Assembly (NCBI RefSeq): GCF_023227765.1
Contig: NZ_JALKBZ010000003.1
Span: 53,195 to 117,194, forward strand
Origin: Fuchsiella alkaliacetigena
GTDB lineage: Bacteria; Bacillota; Halanaerobiia; Halobacteroidales; Acetohalobiaceae
Length of the DNA: 64,000 nt
Reading direction: 5' to 3'
Below, one piece after another: positions 1-8,838 of the stretch. The translations under genes were made by a program, and so were the position numbers. Under the pieces are notes generated by a model, which saw only the letters and a list, made by a program, of their open reading frames with translations, made no database searches and was not told the DNA's origin. The stretch's first letter is position 1. Every line of letters begins with the position of its first letter.

Positions 1-1
1 A

Positions 2-352
2 GAAAACTTAGTAATCAGCGATGATCTAATCGGTATGGCTAGGCGAGTCGTGAAGGGAATTGAAGTTACTGAGGAAACTTTGGCTTTGGATGTGATCGAT
101 GAAGTCGGGCCCGGAGGTCACTTCTTAGCTCATCAGCATACTATGGATAACTTTAAAAAGGAAACTTGGTATCCTGATTTATTCAGACGAACTAGGTATG
201 GAGAATGGGTAAAGAACGGAGAAAAAACCTTAACTGAACGAGCTAACGACAAGGTAATTGATATTTTAGAAAACTATGAACCTGAGCCTTTGCCGGCTGA
301 GGTAGAGGAGAAGATAGCTGCAATTGTCAAGCGAGCAGAGGATAACTTATAG
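2..352 (+). CDS. MttB-family corrinoid methyltransferase, C-terminal part (cut by window edge)
   Basis: The reading frame is open to the left edge, so only about the last 116 residues are visible; the methionine at base 35 is internal, not a start. The block VGPGGHFLAHQHT, then ERANDKV and a closing EPEPLP segment match the C-terminus of trimethylamine/betaine methyltransferases, and the complete relative at 4922..6346 carries VGPGGHYLSHAHT. Family role: moves a methyl group from a tertiary or quaternary amine to the Co(I) corrinoid of a partner protein. The mid-barrel position where true MttB carries pyrrolysine lies outside the window, so the substrate class cannot be decided. Only 48 bp separate it from the next gene, implying one operon. 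Confidence 0.9.
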   Translation, partial: ENLVISDDLIGMARRVVKGIEVTEETLALDVIDEVGPGGHFLAHQHTMDNFKKETWYPDLFRRTRYGEWVKNGEKTLTERANDKVIDILENYEPEPLPAEVEEKIAAIVKRAEDNL

Positions 353-400
353 ATACTGGCTAAAGTTAGAGAGCCTTGGATTGAAGTTGGGAGGATTTCT

Positions 401-2374
401 ATGCAGACTGCTTTGGGAATCGATACCGGAGGAACCTATACTGATGGAGTAGTAATCGATATAGATGAAGGAAGATTATTAAGCAAGGCTAAAGCATTTA
501 CTACTCGACAGGACCTTTCCTTGGGAATTAAAGAATGTATTGATAATTTAGCAGAGGTAGACTATCAGCAGATTAAGCTGGTTTCTTTATCTACAACTTT
601 AGCTACTAATGCTATAGTTGAAGGTCAAGGCTGTGAAGTAGGATTAATCTTGATTGGTTTTGAAGCTGAAGAAGAGTTACCTACGGAGCATATAGCTGAG
701 ATTAAGGGTGGTCACGATATTAAAGGTAGCATTAAAGAAGAGTTAGACTGCTCAGAAGTTAAAGAAATAGTGGCCCAATTAGTGGAAAAAGTAGATGCCT
801 TTGCCGTTTCTGGTTATCTCAGTGTTCGTAATCCGGAACATGAAGAGAGAGTTAAGGAGATAATTAAGGAATTAAGCGATTATCCTGTAGTATGTGCTCA
901 TGAGTTAACCTCTTCTTTAGGAGTCTATGAACGAACAGCAACAGCTGTGTTAAATGCTCGTTTAATACCGATTATTGCTGAGCTGGTGGAGGCAGTTGAA
1001 GAGAGCATGGCGGCTCGGGGGATAACTGCTCCTTTAATGATTGTCAAAGGAGATGGCAGTTTAGTTAGTAAAGAGGTAGCTTTAGAGAAACCGATTGAAA
1101 CTATACTTTCCGGGCCCGCTTCCAGTTTAGTAGGAGCTACCTATTTGACTGATTTGGAAGATGCAGTAGTGGTAGATATGGGAGGAACTACTACCGATGT
1201 AGCCTTATTAAAGCAGGGTAGCCCTAGTCTTAATGAAGCAGGAGCTAAAGTTGGGGGTTGGTTGACAAGAGTTCAGGCTATAGATATGGAGACTATTGGT
1301 ATCGGCGGTGATAGTCGGATACAGGTTTCGAAAAAAGGTGCTTTGGAAATAGGGCCTCAGCGAGTATTTCCCTTAAGTTGGGCTGGCGATAAGTATAGTC
1401 ATTTACTGGCAGAGTTAAGAGAGGTTAAGCAAGCTGAGTATTTTCCAGTTAACTCTCAACCTAGCGATATTCTCTTTTTTATCAAAGAGTCCTATCGAGT
1501 TGACTTAACTAGAACCGAAAAAGAGATTTTGAAGGTGATAAAGGAACAGCCGCACACTCTTTATCGACTAGGTCAAATTTTAGATAAAGATCCTAACTTA
1601 TTACCTTGGGAGCGCTTAGTAAATGTGGCTGCTGTTCATCGAGCCGGTCTCACTCCGAGCGATATACTTCATTTCTTAGGGGAAATGGAGTGTTGGCAAT
1701 GTGAGATGGCCGAATTAGGAGTGGAAATAGCTGCCCAGCGTCATAGGAGTGAAAACAAAGAGTTTATTAACGAGGTACAGGAAAGGATTTATTATAGATT
1801 AGCTTTAGTAATCTTGCAAAGTCTATTATCGGCCCAAGGGATAGAATTAGAATCTGTTACTGACTCAGAAGTAGAATTCTTATTGACAGAAATTTTAAAG
1901 AAGCCTGCTTCGACAGAGAAAGAATTAATAAACTTTTTTGTGGAACTGGAACTACCTATAGTTGCTATTGGAGCTCCAGTTAAAGCTTATTTTCCTACAG
2001 TAGCTCAGAGGTTGAATACCGATTTAGAAATTCCCCCTCACGCTGCAGTAGCTAATGCGGTAGGAACTATAACCGGTCAAATAGTGGAAAGGGTTAAAAT
2101 ACTGATTAAACCTGGGCAAAGAAGCGGTTATCTACTCCATGCTCCTTGGATTAAAGAAAACTTTGCTCATTTAGAAGAAGCTGTTAGTTATGCTGAAAAA
2201 AAGGGAGTTGAATATGTTAAAACTAAAGCTCGCAGATCAGGAGCAGTTGATTTAGAAGTATCTGTAGAACACGAAGATGTATATAGTAGTCTCTCAGCTG
2301 GGCAGGGAAAAGAAGATATGTATTTGGAAAGTAGAGTAGAAATAGTAGCTATGGGTAGACCGGCTCTAAATTAA
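401..2374 (+). CDS. Hydantoinase/oxoprolinase (HyuA)-type ASKHA protein in methyltransferase operon
   Basis: 657-residue member of the hydantoinase A/oxoprolinase superfamily, which has an actin/Hsp70-like ATPase fold. Visible ATP-site motifs: an N-terminal DTGGTYTD loop (residues ~8-15), a second phosphate loop VVDMGGTTTD (~residue 264) and an IGIGGDSRI segment further on. Classical HyuA enzymes need a HyuB partner for ATP-dependent hydantoin hydrolysis; no HyuB is present here. The start follows a GGGAGG site. It sits between an MttB-type gene and a methyltetrahydrofolate-type methyltransferase, which argues against a hydantoin role and is compatible with ATP-driven corrinoid-protein reactivation. 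That role is inference; the family assignment is firm, the substrate unknown. Confidence 0.85.
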   Translation: MQTALGIDTGGTYTDGVVIDIDEGRLLSKAKAFTTRQDLSLGIKECIDNLAEVDYQQIKLVSLSTTLATNAIVEGQGCEVGLILIGFEAEEELPTEHIAEIKGGHDIKGSIKEELDCSEVKEIVAQLVEKVDAFAVSGYLSVRNPEHEERVKEIIKELSDYPVVCAHELTSSLGVYERTATAVLNARLIPIIAELVEAVEESMAARGITAPLMIVKGDGSLVSKEVALEKPIETILSGPASSLVGATYLTDLEDAVVVDMGGTTTDVALLKQGSPSLNEAGAKVGGWLTRVQAIDMETIGIGGDSRIQVSKKGALEIGPQRVFPLSWAGDKYSHLLAELREVKQAEYFPVNSQPSDILFFIKESYRVDLTRTEKEILKVIKEQPHTLYRLGQILDKDPNLLPWERLVNVAAVHRAGLTPSDILHFLGEMECWQCEMAELGVEIAAQRHRSENKEFINEVQERIYYRLALVILQSLLSAQGIELESVTDSEVEFLLTEILKKPASTEKELINFFVELELPIVAIGAPVKAYFPTVAQRLNTDLEIPPHAAVANAVGTITGQIVERVKILIKPGQRSGYLLHAPWIKENFAHLEEAVSYAEKKGVEYVKTKARRSGAVDLEVSVEHEDVYSSLSAGQGKEDMYLESRVEIVAMGRPALN

Positions 2375-2421
2375 ACGAAAATTTGAGACTTGTTTTAACT
2401 CAATTTGGGGAGGGATTTAAA

Positions 2422-3219
2422 ATGATTATTATTGGTGAATTAATTAATACCAGTCGAGAGGAGGTGGAGCCGGCGGTTAAGGAAAGAGATGTAGAGTTTA
2501 TTCAGAATTTGGCTCAAGAACAGGAAAAGGCTGGAGCTGACTTTATCGATGTTAACTGTGGAACTTTGATTAGAGAAGAGGCAGAGGCAATGGAGTGGTT
2601 GGTAGAGACGGTTCAGGAAGTGGTAGAGGTGCCACTGTGTATAGATAGTCCTGACCCGGAGGTGATTAGAGTAGGTTTAGAGACTCACCAAGGAAAGGCT
2701 TTAGTAAACTCTATTACTGCTGAGGAAGAAAGATATCAAGAGACCTTGCCTTTATTACAGGAATACGATGCTGAAGTGGTGGCTTTGGTGATGGATGATG
2801 GGGGAATGCCTAAAGATGCTGAGGATAGAATTAGAGTAGCGGCTCAACTAATCGAGGATCTCACTGCCGACGGAATTGATATTGATGACATCTATGTAGA
2901 TCCTATTATTCAGCCTATCGGTACCGATGAAAAGATGGGGATTCAGATTTTAAATGCTATTCAGGAGATTGTTACTGAGTATCCAGGGGTCCATATTACC
3001 TGTGGTTTGAGTAATATATCTCACGGTTTACCGGAAAGACCTTTATTAAATCAGGCTTTTATGCTGTTGGCTATGAGTAGAGGAATGGATAGTGCTATTT
3101 TAGATCCTTTAGATGAAAGAATTATGGCTTTGGCTACAGCTGCCGATACTCTCTTAGCTAATGATCAGTACTGTGCTAACTATATTAAGGCAGCTAAGAG
3201 TGGTCACTTGGATGTTTAG
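2422..3219 (+). CDS. Methyltetrahydrofolate:corrinoid methyltransferase-like (DHPS-fold) protein
   Basis: 265-residue pterin-binding TIM barrel of the dihydropteroate-synthase/MeTr family, opening with MIIIGELINTSREEV and containing GADFIDVNCGT and CIDSPDPE. It is a clear paralogue of AcsE at 29111..29896 ([11 protein letters not shown]). MtgA-type relatives in betaine and methylamine systems move the methyl group from the methyl-corrinoid protein to tetrahydrofolate, feeding the Wood-Ljungdahl pathway. The ATG at 2422 is preferred over an in-frame upstream codon because GGGGAGGG lies 8-15 bases upstream. It lies between the HyuA-like gene and the BCCT transporter on the same strand. The exact corrinoid partner is not visible. 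Confidence 0.87.
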   Translation: MIIIGELINTSREEVEPAVKERDVEFIQNLAQEQEKAGADFIDVNCGTLIREEAEAMEWLVETVQEVVEVPLCIDSPDPEVIRVGLETHQGKALVNSITAEEERYQETLPLLQEYDAEVVALVMDDGGMPKDAEDRIRVAAQLIEDLTADGIDIDDIYVDPIIQPIGTDEKMGIQILNAIQEIVTEYPGVHITCGLSNISHGLPERPLLNQAFMLLAMSRGMDSAILDPLDERIMALATAADTLLANDQYCANYIKAAKSGHLDV

Positions 3220-3252
3220 ATAATGATTAAAAATTAAAGGGGAGTGGTAAAA

Positions 3253-4836
3253 ATGCCGGATACTGAAAAAAAAGTAGAGAATGAAATGAATAGGGGTACA
3301 GGTTTAAAGAGTATTGACCCACCGATATTTTGGATTTCAGTGATCATTTCAGCTATTTTGGTTATTTGGGGAGCTATGGCTACGGATCATTTTTCAGGAA
3401 TAATAGACTCAGTTTTTAATTTTCTAGTGGGAAGCTTTGGTTGGCTGTATATTCTTTTCGTAGCGGCAGTATTGTTGATTACAGTTATCATAGGTTTTAG
3501 TAGGTTGGGAAGTATTAGATTAGGAAAGCCAGGAGAAGAGCCTGAGTTTAGTACTCGTTCTTGGATAGCTATGTTATTCAGTGCCGGAATGGGAATTGGG
3601 CTTGTATTTTGGGGAGTTGCTGAACCGATTATGCATTACGTTACTCCGCCGCCGTTAGGAGGATTGGAGGGTGAGACTGCTGAAGCTGCTGTAATGGCTG
3701 GAAGTACTTCTTTCTTTCACTGGGCGCTTCATCCTTGGGCCCTATATGCTTTCTTTGGTTTGGTTTTAGCTTACTTTGGGTTTAGGCGGGGCATGCCTCA
3801 ACTGCCTAGCTCTACTCTTTATCCTCTCTTAGGTAAAGAAGGAGTAAGAGGAGCTCCGGGGAAGGTATTTAATATTTTAGCTGTATTTGCTACTTTATTT
3901 GGAATCGCTACTTCATTAGGCTTAGGTGCTCAACAGATTAACAGTGGCTTGGGTGAATTGATAGGCTTACCCGTTAATAATACTATAGCTACAGTTATTG
4001 TCTTAATAATTACTGTACTCTTTATACTTTCTGCTGTGACAGGTATCGATAAAGGGATTAAGTACTTAAGTAATATCAATATTACTATCGGCGGTATTTT
4101 ACTTGTTTTAATGCTCATCTTAGGGCCAACAGTCTTTATCCTGAACTTTATAATGGATGCTTTAGGGAGCTATCTGCAAAACTTCTTTGAATTAACTTTC
4201 ATCACTAGTGCTGTTGAACAGAGTGATTGGCCGGGTTGGTGGACTATCTTCTACTGGGCTTGGTGGATTTCTTGGACTCCTTTTGTAGGTGGTTTTATTG
4301 CCCGAATTTCCAGAGGGCGTACCATTAGAGAGTTTGTAATTGGAGTATTGATTGTACCTTCAATTATAGGAATAATCTGGATAGGAACTATGGGTGGTTC
4401 AGCTATCTGGTTAGAGCAGTTTGGGCAGGGAGGTATTGTGGACCCGGTGATGGCCGATGAAGCAGTAGCTTTCTTTGTTACTCTAGCTGAGTTTCCGCTG
4501 GGGACACTGATGAGTGTATTAGCTACGATTCTGATTGGAACCTTCTTTATCACCTCTGCTGACTCAGGTACCTTTGTGATGGGGATGCTGACTTCTAAAG
4601 GTGAACTGGAGCCTTCCAATGGAGTTAAGATTACCTGGGGAATATTTGAAGGTTTAGTTGCTGCTATTTTAATATTAGCTGGCGGGCTTAGTGCTTTACA
4701 GACTGCAGCTATTGCGGGAGCCTTCCCCTTTATGTTGTTGATGATTTTAACTGTAGCCGGTATTCTAAAGGCGCTTAATGAAGATTATATTTTGCATGAA
4801 CAAGGAGAGTTTATTGGTACTATAGATTTAGATTAA
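3253..4836 (+). CDS. BCCT-family betaine/choline/carnitine transporter
   Basis: 527-residue integral membrane protein of the betaine-choline-carnitine transporter family, with about 12 hydrophobic segments. Diagnostic pieces are the glycine-rich helix GMGIGLVFWGVAEP, the tryptophan-rich substrate/ion motif around YWAWWISWTPFVGGF, and FITSADSGTFVMGML. The ATG at 3253 is preferred over a GTG nine bases upstream because GGGGAG at 3239-3244 is correctly spaced. Its position between two methyltransferase genes suggests it imports glycine betaine or a related quaternary amine as a growth substrate, although an osmoprotective role is equally possible in a halophile. A stable hairpin follows the stop codon. 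Confidence 0.95.
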   Translation: MPDTEKKVENEMNRGTGLKSIDPPIFWISVIISAILVIWGAMATDHFSGIIDSVFNFLVGSFGWLYILFVAAVLLITVIIGFSRLGSIRLGKPGEEPEFSTRSWIAMLFSAGMGIGLVFWGVAEPIMHYVTPPPLGGLEGETAEAAVMAGSTSFFHWALHPWALYAFFGLVLAYFGFRRGMPQLPSSTLYPLLGKEGVRGAPGKVFNILAVFATLFGIATSLGLGAQQINSGLGELIGLPVNNTIATVIVLIITVLFILSAVTGIDKGIKYLSNINITIGGILLVLMLILGPTVFILNFIMDALGSYLQNFFELTFITSAVEQSDWPGWWTIFYWAWWISWTPFVGGFIARISRGRTIREFVIGVLIVPSIIGIIWIGTMGGSAIWLEQFGQGGIVDPVMADEAVAFFVTLAEFPLGTLMSVLATILIGTFFITSADSGTFVMGMLTSKGELEPSNGVKITWGIFEGLVAAILILAGGLSALQTAAIAGAFPFMLLMILTVAGILKALNEDYILHEQGEFIGTIDLD

Positions 4837-4846
4837 TAATTTGTGT

Positions 4847-4888
4847 AACTTCCCTTCTAGGTTATATAGTTTTCCTGGAAGGGAAGTT
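4847..4888 (+). terminator. Intercistronic hairpin between BCCT and MttB-like genes
   Basis: Arms 4847-4861 and 4874-4888 pair over 15 positions with one G-U wobble and a 12-nt loop. No clear T-run follows, so it may be a partial terminator, an attenuator or an mRNA-stabilising element rather than a full stop. Confidence 0.55.
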
Positions 4889-4921
4889 AATTTCAGACTA
4901 TATTTTAAAGGGGGTTCAAAA

Positions 4922-6346
4922 ATGATAGAACGAAAGATCTTTATTAAAGATATTCTCAGTGCTGAAGACTTAGAGATGATCCATCAAGCATCTATAGAGC
5001 TGTTAACAGAGACTGGAATAGAAGTTTTACATGAAAAAGCACGGGAGATTTTTGCAGAAAATGGGGCCCGCGTGGAAGATACTAGAGTTTATTTAAGCGA
5101 AGAACTACTTGAAGAATATTTAGCCAAGGCTCCTAGTTCTTTTACTCTTCACGCTAGGAATCCAGATAATAATGTAACTATTGGCGGCGATAATTCAGTC
5201 TTAGCTCCCGGCTACGGAGCTCCTTATGTAACTGATTTAGACGAAGGAAGGCGAGATTCTACCTTTGAAGACTATCAGAACTTTACTAAGTTAGCTGCTG
5301 CCAGTGAGAATATCGATGTTTTAGGTGGAGTAATTGTAGAACCTACCGATATTGCTGATCAGCTGCGTCACGTGAAGATGCTTTATGTTGCTGCTAAATA
5401 TAGCGATAAGTGTTTAATGGGTAGCGCTTTAGGTAGTAAAAAGGCTAAGGAAGCTTTTCAGATGGCTAGTCTTCTTTTTGGTGAAGAGGATATTATTGAC
5501 GATAGAGCAATAGTGATTTCTTTAATCAATACCACTAGTCCTCTCAAATATGATCACCGCATGTTGGATGCCTTAATAACTCATGCAGAGTATAATCAGG
5601 CAGCGGTAATTGCTTCTTTAATTATGGCTGGCTCTACAGGGCCGATGTCCATTGCTGGAACTTTAACTTTGCAGAACGTAGAGGTGTTAACGGGGGTAGT
5701 ATTGGCGCAAATGATTAATCCTGGTACTCCGGTAGTTTACGGTTCGGCTACTACTATTACCGATATGAAGACGGCTAACTTAGCTATTGGTAGTCCCGAG
5801 TATGCTAAGTTCGTAGGTTCTACGGCTCAACTAGCTCGTTATTACGGTCTTCCTTGTAGAGCAGGTGGTTCAATTACTGATTCCTTGCTAGCTGATACTC
5901 AGGCTGGTTATGAATCGATGATGACCTTTATTTCCTCCATCAACCACGGTTTGAACTTTATTCTTCATTCAGCAGGTTTATTGGAGAACTATATGACTAT
6001 GTCTTATGAGAAATTTATAATTGATGATGAGATTTTGGGAATGATTAATAACTATCAGGCCGGAGTTGAAGTAAGTGAAGAGACAGTAGCCAAGGAAGTA
6101 ATTCAGGAGGTGGGCCCTGGTGGTCATTACTTATCCCACGCCCATACTTTAGAGCATATGCGAGATTTTAGAGAGCCTATACTCAGTCAACGAGCTGGCT
6201 TTGATGGGAGCTCAGAAATAGATTCTACAGTAGAAAGAGCTAATCAAAAGTGGAAAGAAGTTTTAGCTGACTTTGAAGCCCCTCCCTTAGATCCTAAAAT
6301 TGAGAATAAATTAAAGGAATTTATGGAGCAGGTAGCTAATAATTAA
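4922..6346 (+). CDS. MttB-superfamily methyltransferase without pyrrolysine (betaine-type)
   Basis: 474-residue complete member of the trimethylamine methyltransferase superfamily, about the usual length. The frame runs through with no internal TAG, so unlike true MttB it has no pyrrolysine; such homologues (MtgB and relatives) demethylate glycine betaine, proline betaine or carnitine. The C-terminal VGPGGHYLSHAHT block and ERANQKW are shared with the partial gene at the window start. An apparent upstream extension to 4841 overlaps the intercistronic hairpin; ATG 4922 has AGGGG at 4909-4914. The upstream BCCT transporter and DHPS-fold methyltransferase suggest one quaternary-amine operon, closed by a terminator at 6361. 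The substrate cannot be read from sequence alone. Confidence 0.88.
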   Translation: MIERKIFIKDILSAEDLEMIHQASIELLTETGIEVLHEKAREIFAENGARVEDTRVYLSEELLEEYLAKAPSSFTLHARNPDNNVTIGGDNSVLAPGYGAPYVTDLDEGRRDSTFEDYQNFTKLAAASENIDVLGGVIVEPTDIADQLRHVKMLYVAAKYSDKCLMGSALGSKKAKEAFQMASLLFGEEDIIDDRAIVISLINTTSPLKYDHRMLDALITHAEYNQAAVIASLIMAGSTGPMSIAGTLTLQNVEVLTGVVLAQMINPGTPVVYGSATTITDMKTANLAIGSPEYAKFVGSTAQLARYYGLPCRAGGSITDSLLADTQAGYESMMTFISSINHGLNFILHSAGLLENYMTMSYEKFIIDDEILGMINNYQAGVEVSEETVAKEVIQEVGPGGHYLSHAHTLEHMRDFREPILSQRAGFDGSSEIDSTVERANQKWKEVLADFEAPPLDPKIENKLKEFMEQVANN

Positions 6347-6360
6347 ATAGAGGATTAATT

Positions 6361-6410
6361 AACTAAGCTCTTTGATTAAATTTCAGAGAGCTTAGTTATT
6401 TTATTTTTAA
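6361..6410 (+). terminator. Rho-independent terminator of the methyltransferase operon
   Basis: Perfect 11-bp stem (6361-6371 with 6387-6397), 15-nt loop, followed by a T-rich stretch. It lies 14 bases after the stop of the MttB-like gene. Confidence 0.85.
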
Positions 6411-6848
6411 AGAATGCAGGACATGTTAATCATAATAAATAAGAAAACTGTTTGGATAAACAGGGAAAATAGTTAAGATGTAGAAAAGTATATATAGGTC
6501 ATACGCGTCAACTTAATACACATTTTTCTAGTTGATTTGTTCTTTTATAGATAGATTGTTTTAGAGCAAATGATAAAGGTCAAAACCTATTTTGACATGC
6601 CCCGTAGGAAATGCCCTTGGGGTGCTGACTAAGTAATGACTAAAATCTGACTAAATCATAAAAAATTAGGAAATTAATTATTTTATCCTCCAGGGCGCTG
6701 TGTCAAATTGCTCTTGACTTTGAACTTAGTTGTTAATTATTAATTTAACGAAACAATTCATTAATTTAGTTTCAATAAGCTAATCAAAGATATACCTGAG
6801 TAGTTACAAAATCAATAATCAGAATAGAAAATAGCAGGAGGGACAGCA
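6411..6848. other. Gene-free 438-bp region with small inverted repeats
   Basis: No convincing reading frame on either strand. It contains a perfect small dyad, GTCAAAA-CCTA-TTTTGAC, at 6579-6596 and a shorter GTCAA/TTGAC pair near 6702-6718. A GC-richer patch (around 6597-6630 and 6690-6705) is unlike its flanks. TTGACT at 6714-6719 could be a -35 box for the DUF445 gene, with a weak -10 near 6737. It may be a degraded mobile-element end, but no transposase remnant was recognised. Confidence 0.4.
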
Positions 6849-8357
6849 ATGAACTTAATGATTTTTGTAGTTAGTCCAATGGTAGGTTCAGTAATCGGTT
6901 ACTTTACTAACTGGGTAGCTATTAAGATGTTATTTAGGCCTTTGACAGAAAAGCGAATATTTGGTTTAAAGCTTCCTTTTACTCCCGGAGTAATTCCTCG
7001 TCGACGTGGTAAGTTAGCCGAAAGTATTGGTGATATGGTAGGTAGACAGCTATTAACTGCTGATGCCTTTCATAATATATTACAGAGCGAGAATATGAGG
7101 TCTAAGTTAAAGGAGTTTATTCAAGAGCGAATTAGGAGCTTAAAACAAGAAGAGCGAAGCTTAGCGGAAATTATGGAGAAAGTTATTGCTGATCGTCAGC
7201 AGAGAGAAACTTTAGCTAAAAAGATAAAAAAAGTATTTTTTAAAGGAATTAAATCTTTACTTAAGGAAGATAAAATAGTAGAACTATTAGATAAGCAAGT
7301 AGATAAATTGGAAGTTGAGGATTTAGCAGCTTACTTTAATAGTTCAGACTATCAGCAGTTAAGATCTGAATTAGCAGAGGCGATCGCTGCTTCTTTAGAC
7401 GGGGAGGCTAGCCAGGAAGAGTTAGCTAAGCTAATTCAAGAACAAGTAAATAAGCTGGAGAATAGTGAGCAGACCTTAGCAGAACTGTTACCGCAGGGAC
7501 TGCAAGTAGCTATTAAAGACTGGTTGGCTGAGCAGGGCCCGCAGTTAGTAGAAGAGCTAATTAATTTCTTAGGCTCGCCGCAAACTAGAGAACGGATTAA
7601 TCAAAAGCTAGAAGAATTTTTGGAAAATAATTCGCTAATGCAGATGATAAGCGGTTTTATAGATAAGGATAAGATTATCGATCAATTGATGGAAAAGATG
7701 GTTAAGTTTTTAAGAGAACCGGCCAATCAAGAAGAAATTGTAGAGCAGGTAAATCAATTTTTGGACTCTATACTGGAAACTGAAGTTGCTACTATAGCAG
7801 CTAAGTTAGATGAAGAAGCTGTAGCTGAGATTAGTGAATTTTTAATAGCTAATCTGGCTTCGGTAGAGGTATCTGAGCAGCTATTAAGCCTTTTAGAAGG
7901 AGTAGCCTTAGAAAAAATAGCTCAGTTACAGGAATTAACTACCCAGCAGCGGCAAGCTTATAAAGATAAATTGGAGGCTGTGTTAAATAAACTGTTGAGC
8001 AAAGAGTCTTTATGGGAAGCTTTGGAGTTGTGGAGTAGCGAACAGCTTGATCAGCTCGGTAGTAAGCCAGTAACTACCTATTTCAAAAAGTTAGATTTAG
8101 AGACTATTGAGCAGTTGGAAACAGGAATTTTAGCTGCTTTAACTTATACAGTTAAGAATCATCTAGGGAAGGTGTTAAGTACTTTAAACTTTAAGGAAAT
8201 GGTGAAAAGAAAGGTTAATTCTTTTGATATCTTAGAAGTTGAAGCTTTAATATTAAATGTAATTGAGACGGAGTTAAAAGCTATTACTTGGTTTGGAGCT
8301 GCTTTAGGAATGATAATGGGTTTAATTACTCCACTTATTAATCTATTGATGCAGTAG
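6849..8357 (+). CDS. DUF445 family (YheB-like) membrane protein
   Basis: 502 residues. The N-terminus holds a membrane helix with the DUF445 signature GYFTNWVAIKMLFRP, followed by FTPGVIPRRRGKLAESIGDMVG. The centre is a long, acidic, Glu/Gln/Leu-rich, largely helical and probably coiled-coil region. A C-terminal hydrophobic helix (WFGAALGMIMGLITPLINLLM) closes the protein, so both ends are membrane-anchored. A strong AGGAGGG lies 7-13 bases before the ATG. Family function is not established; Bacillus YheB-type relatives are envelope-associated. It stands alone between a gene-poor region and its own terminator. Confidence 0.85.
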   Translation: MNLMIFVVSPMVGSVIGYFTNWVAIKMLFRPLTEKRIFGLKLPFTPGVIPRRRGKLAESIGDMVGRQLLTADAFHNILQSENMRSKLKEFIQERIRSLKQEERSLAEIMEKVIADRQQRETLAKKIKKVFFKGIKSLLKEDKIVELLDKQVDKLEVEDLAAYFNSSDYQQLRSELAEAIAASLDGEASQEELAKLIQEQVNKLENSEQTLAELLPQGLQVAIKDWLAEQGPQLVEELINFLGSPQTRERINQKLEEFLENNSLMQMISGFIDKDKIIDQLMEKMVKFLREPANQEEIVEQVNQFLDSILETEVATIAAKLDEEAVAEISEFLIANLASVEVSEQLLSLLEGVALEKIAQLQELTTQQRQAYKDKLEAVLNKLLSKESLWEALELWSSEQLDQLGSKPVTTYFKKLDLETIEQLETGILAALTYTVKNHLGKVLSTLNFKEMVKRKVNSFDILEVEALILNVIETELKAITWFGAALGMIMGLITPLINLLMQ

Positions 8358-8366
8358 TAGCTATTT

Positions 8367-8398
8367 GCCACCAGCAACTGTACTTCTGGTGGCTTTTA
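8367..8398 (+). terminator. Terminator after DUF445 gene
   Basis: Perfect 8-bp GC-rich stem (8367-8374 / 8386-8393), 11-nt loop, followed by TTTT. Confidence 0.85.
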
Positions 8399-8422
8399 AT
8401 ATATAGGCTTTCTTAAAATATA

Positions 8423-8716
8423 CTATTGCTTTTGCTTATGTATTGTTTTTAATAGGCTTTCTACTTTTTCTTGGTCGTAATCTGTTAGCAGCTTTAAGGT
8501 TATATTTCTATAAACCATTCTTTCGTAACGTTTAAAGAGGAGGGAGAAAGCTAGCCAGGCTATAATACCAGTCAGGATAGCTAGTTGATATTTATTGCTG
8601 ATAATATAAGTAATCATAATTGAGGTAGAGAAGATACCTATAAAAAAGGAGAGTAAGTTTATAAATTCGTGTTTAAAGTTTATTTTTTTGAGTAACCCTG
8701 TAAATATACTTAACAT
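8423..8716 (-). CDS. Small two-helix membrane protein, function unknown
   Basis: 97 residues on the minus strand, convergent with the DUF445 gene. Two hydrophobic stretches (about residues 20-38 and 44-61) separated by a short polar turn, then a basic and acidic C-terminal tail ending in lysines and glutamines. The start ATG at 8716 is supported by AAGGTGGG about nine bases upstream on the minus strand. No family recognised. The topology suggests both termini on the cytoplasmic side. The 120-bp gap on its 5-prime side separates it from the divergent lipid-kinase gene and may hold promoters for both. Confidence 0.65.
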   Translation of the reverse strand: MLSIFTGLLKKINFKHEFINLLSFFIGIFSTSIMITYIISNKYQLAILTGIIAWLAFSLLFKRYERMVYRNITLKLLTDYDQEKVESLLKTIHKQKQ

Positions 8717-8838
8717 AATTTTAAATTCCCACCTTTCACATTCTTAATTGGCTCGTATAAATTATTCTAGACTTTAGTTTAAATACCTTTAATAAATCGT
8801 CTTTCTTTTAAATTATTATCTAAATTGAGGTGAAGGTT

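Noticed and set aside
2383..2421. Upstream extension of the methyltransferase gene
   Set aside because: The extra 13 codons include the ribosome site of ATG 2422 and do not match the family start MIIIGE.
4922..6346. Pyrrolysine-containing MttB
   Set aside because: The frame has no internal TAG, and length and end blocks are complete.
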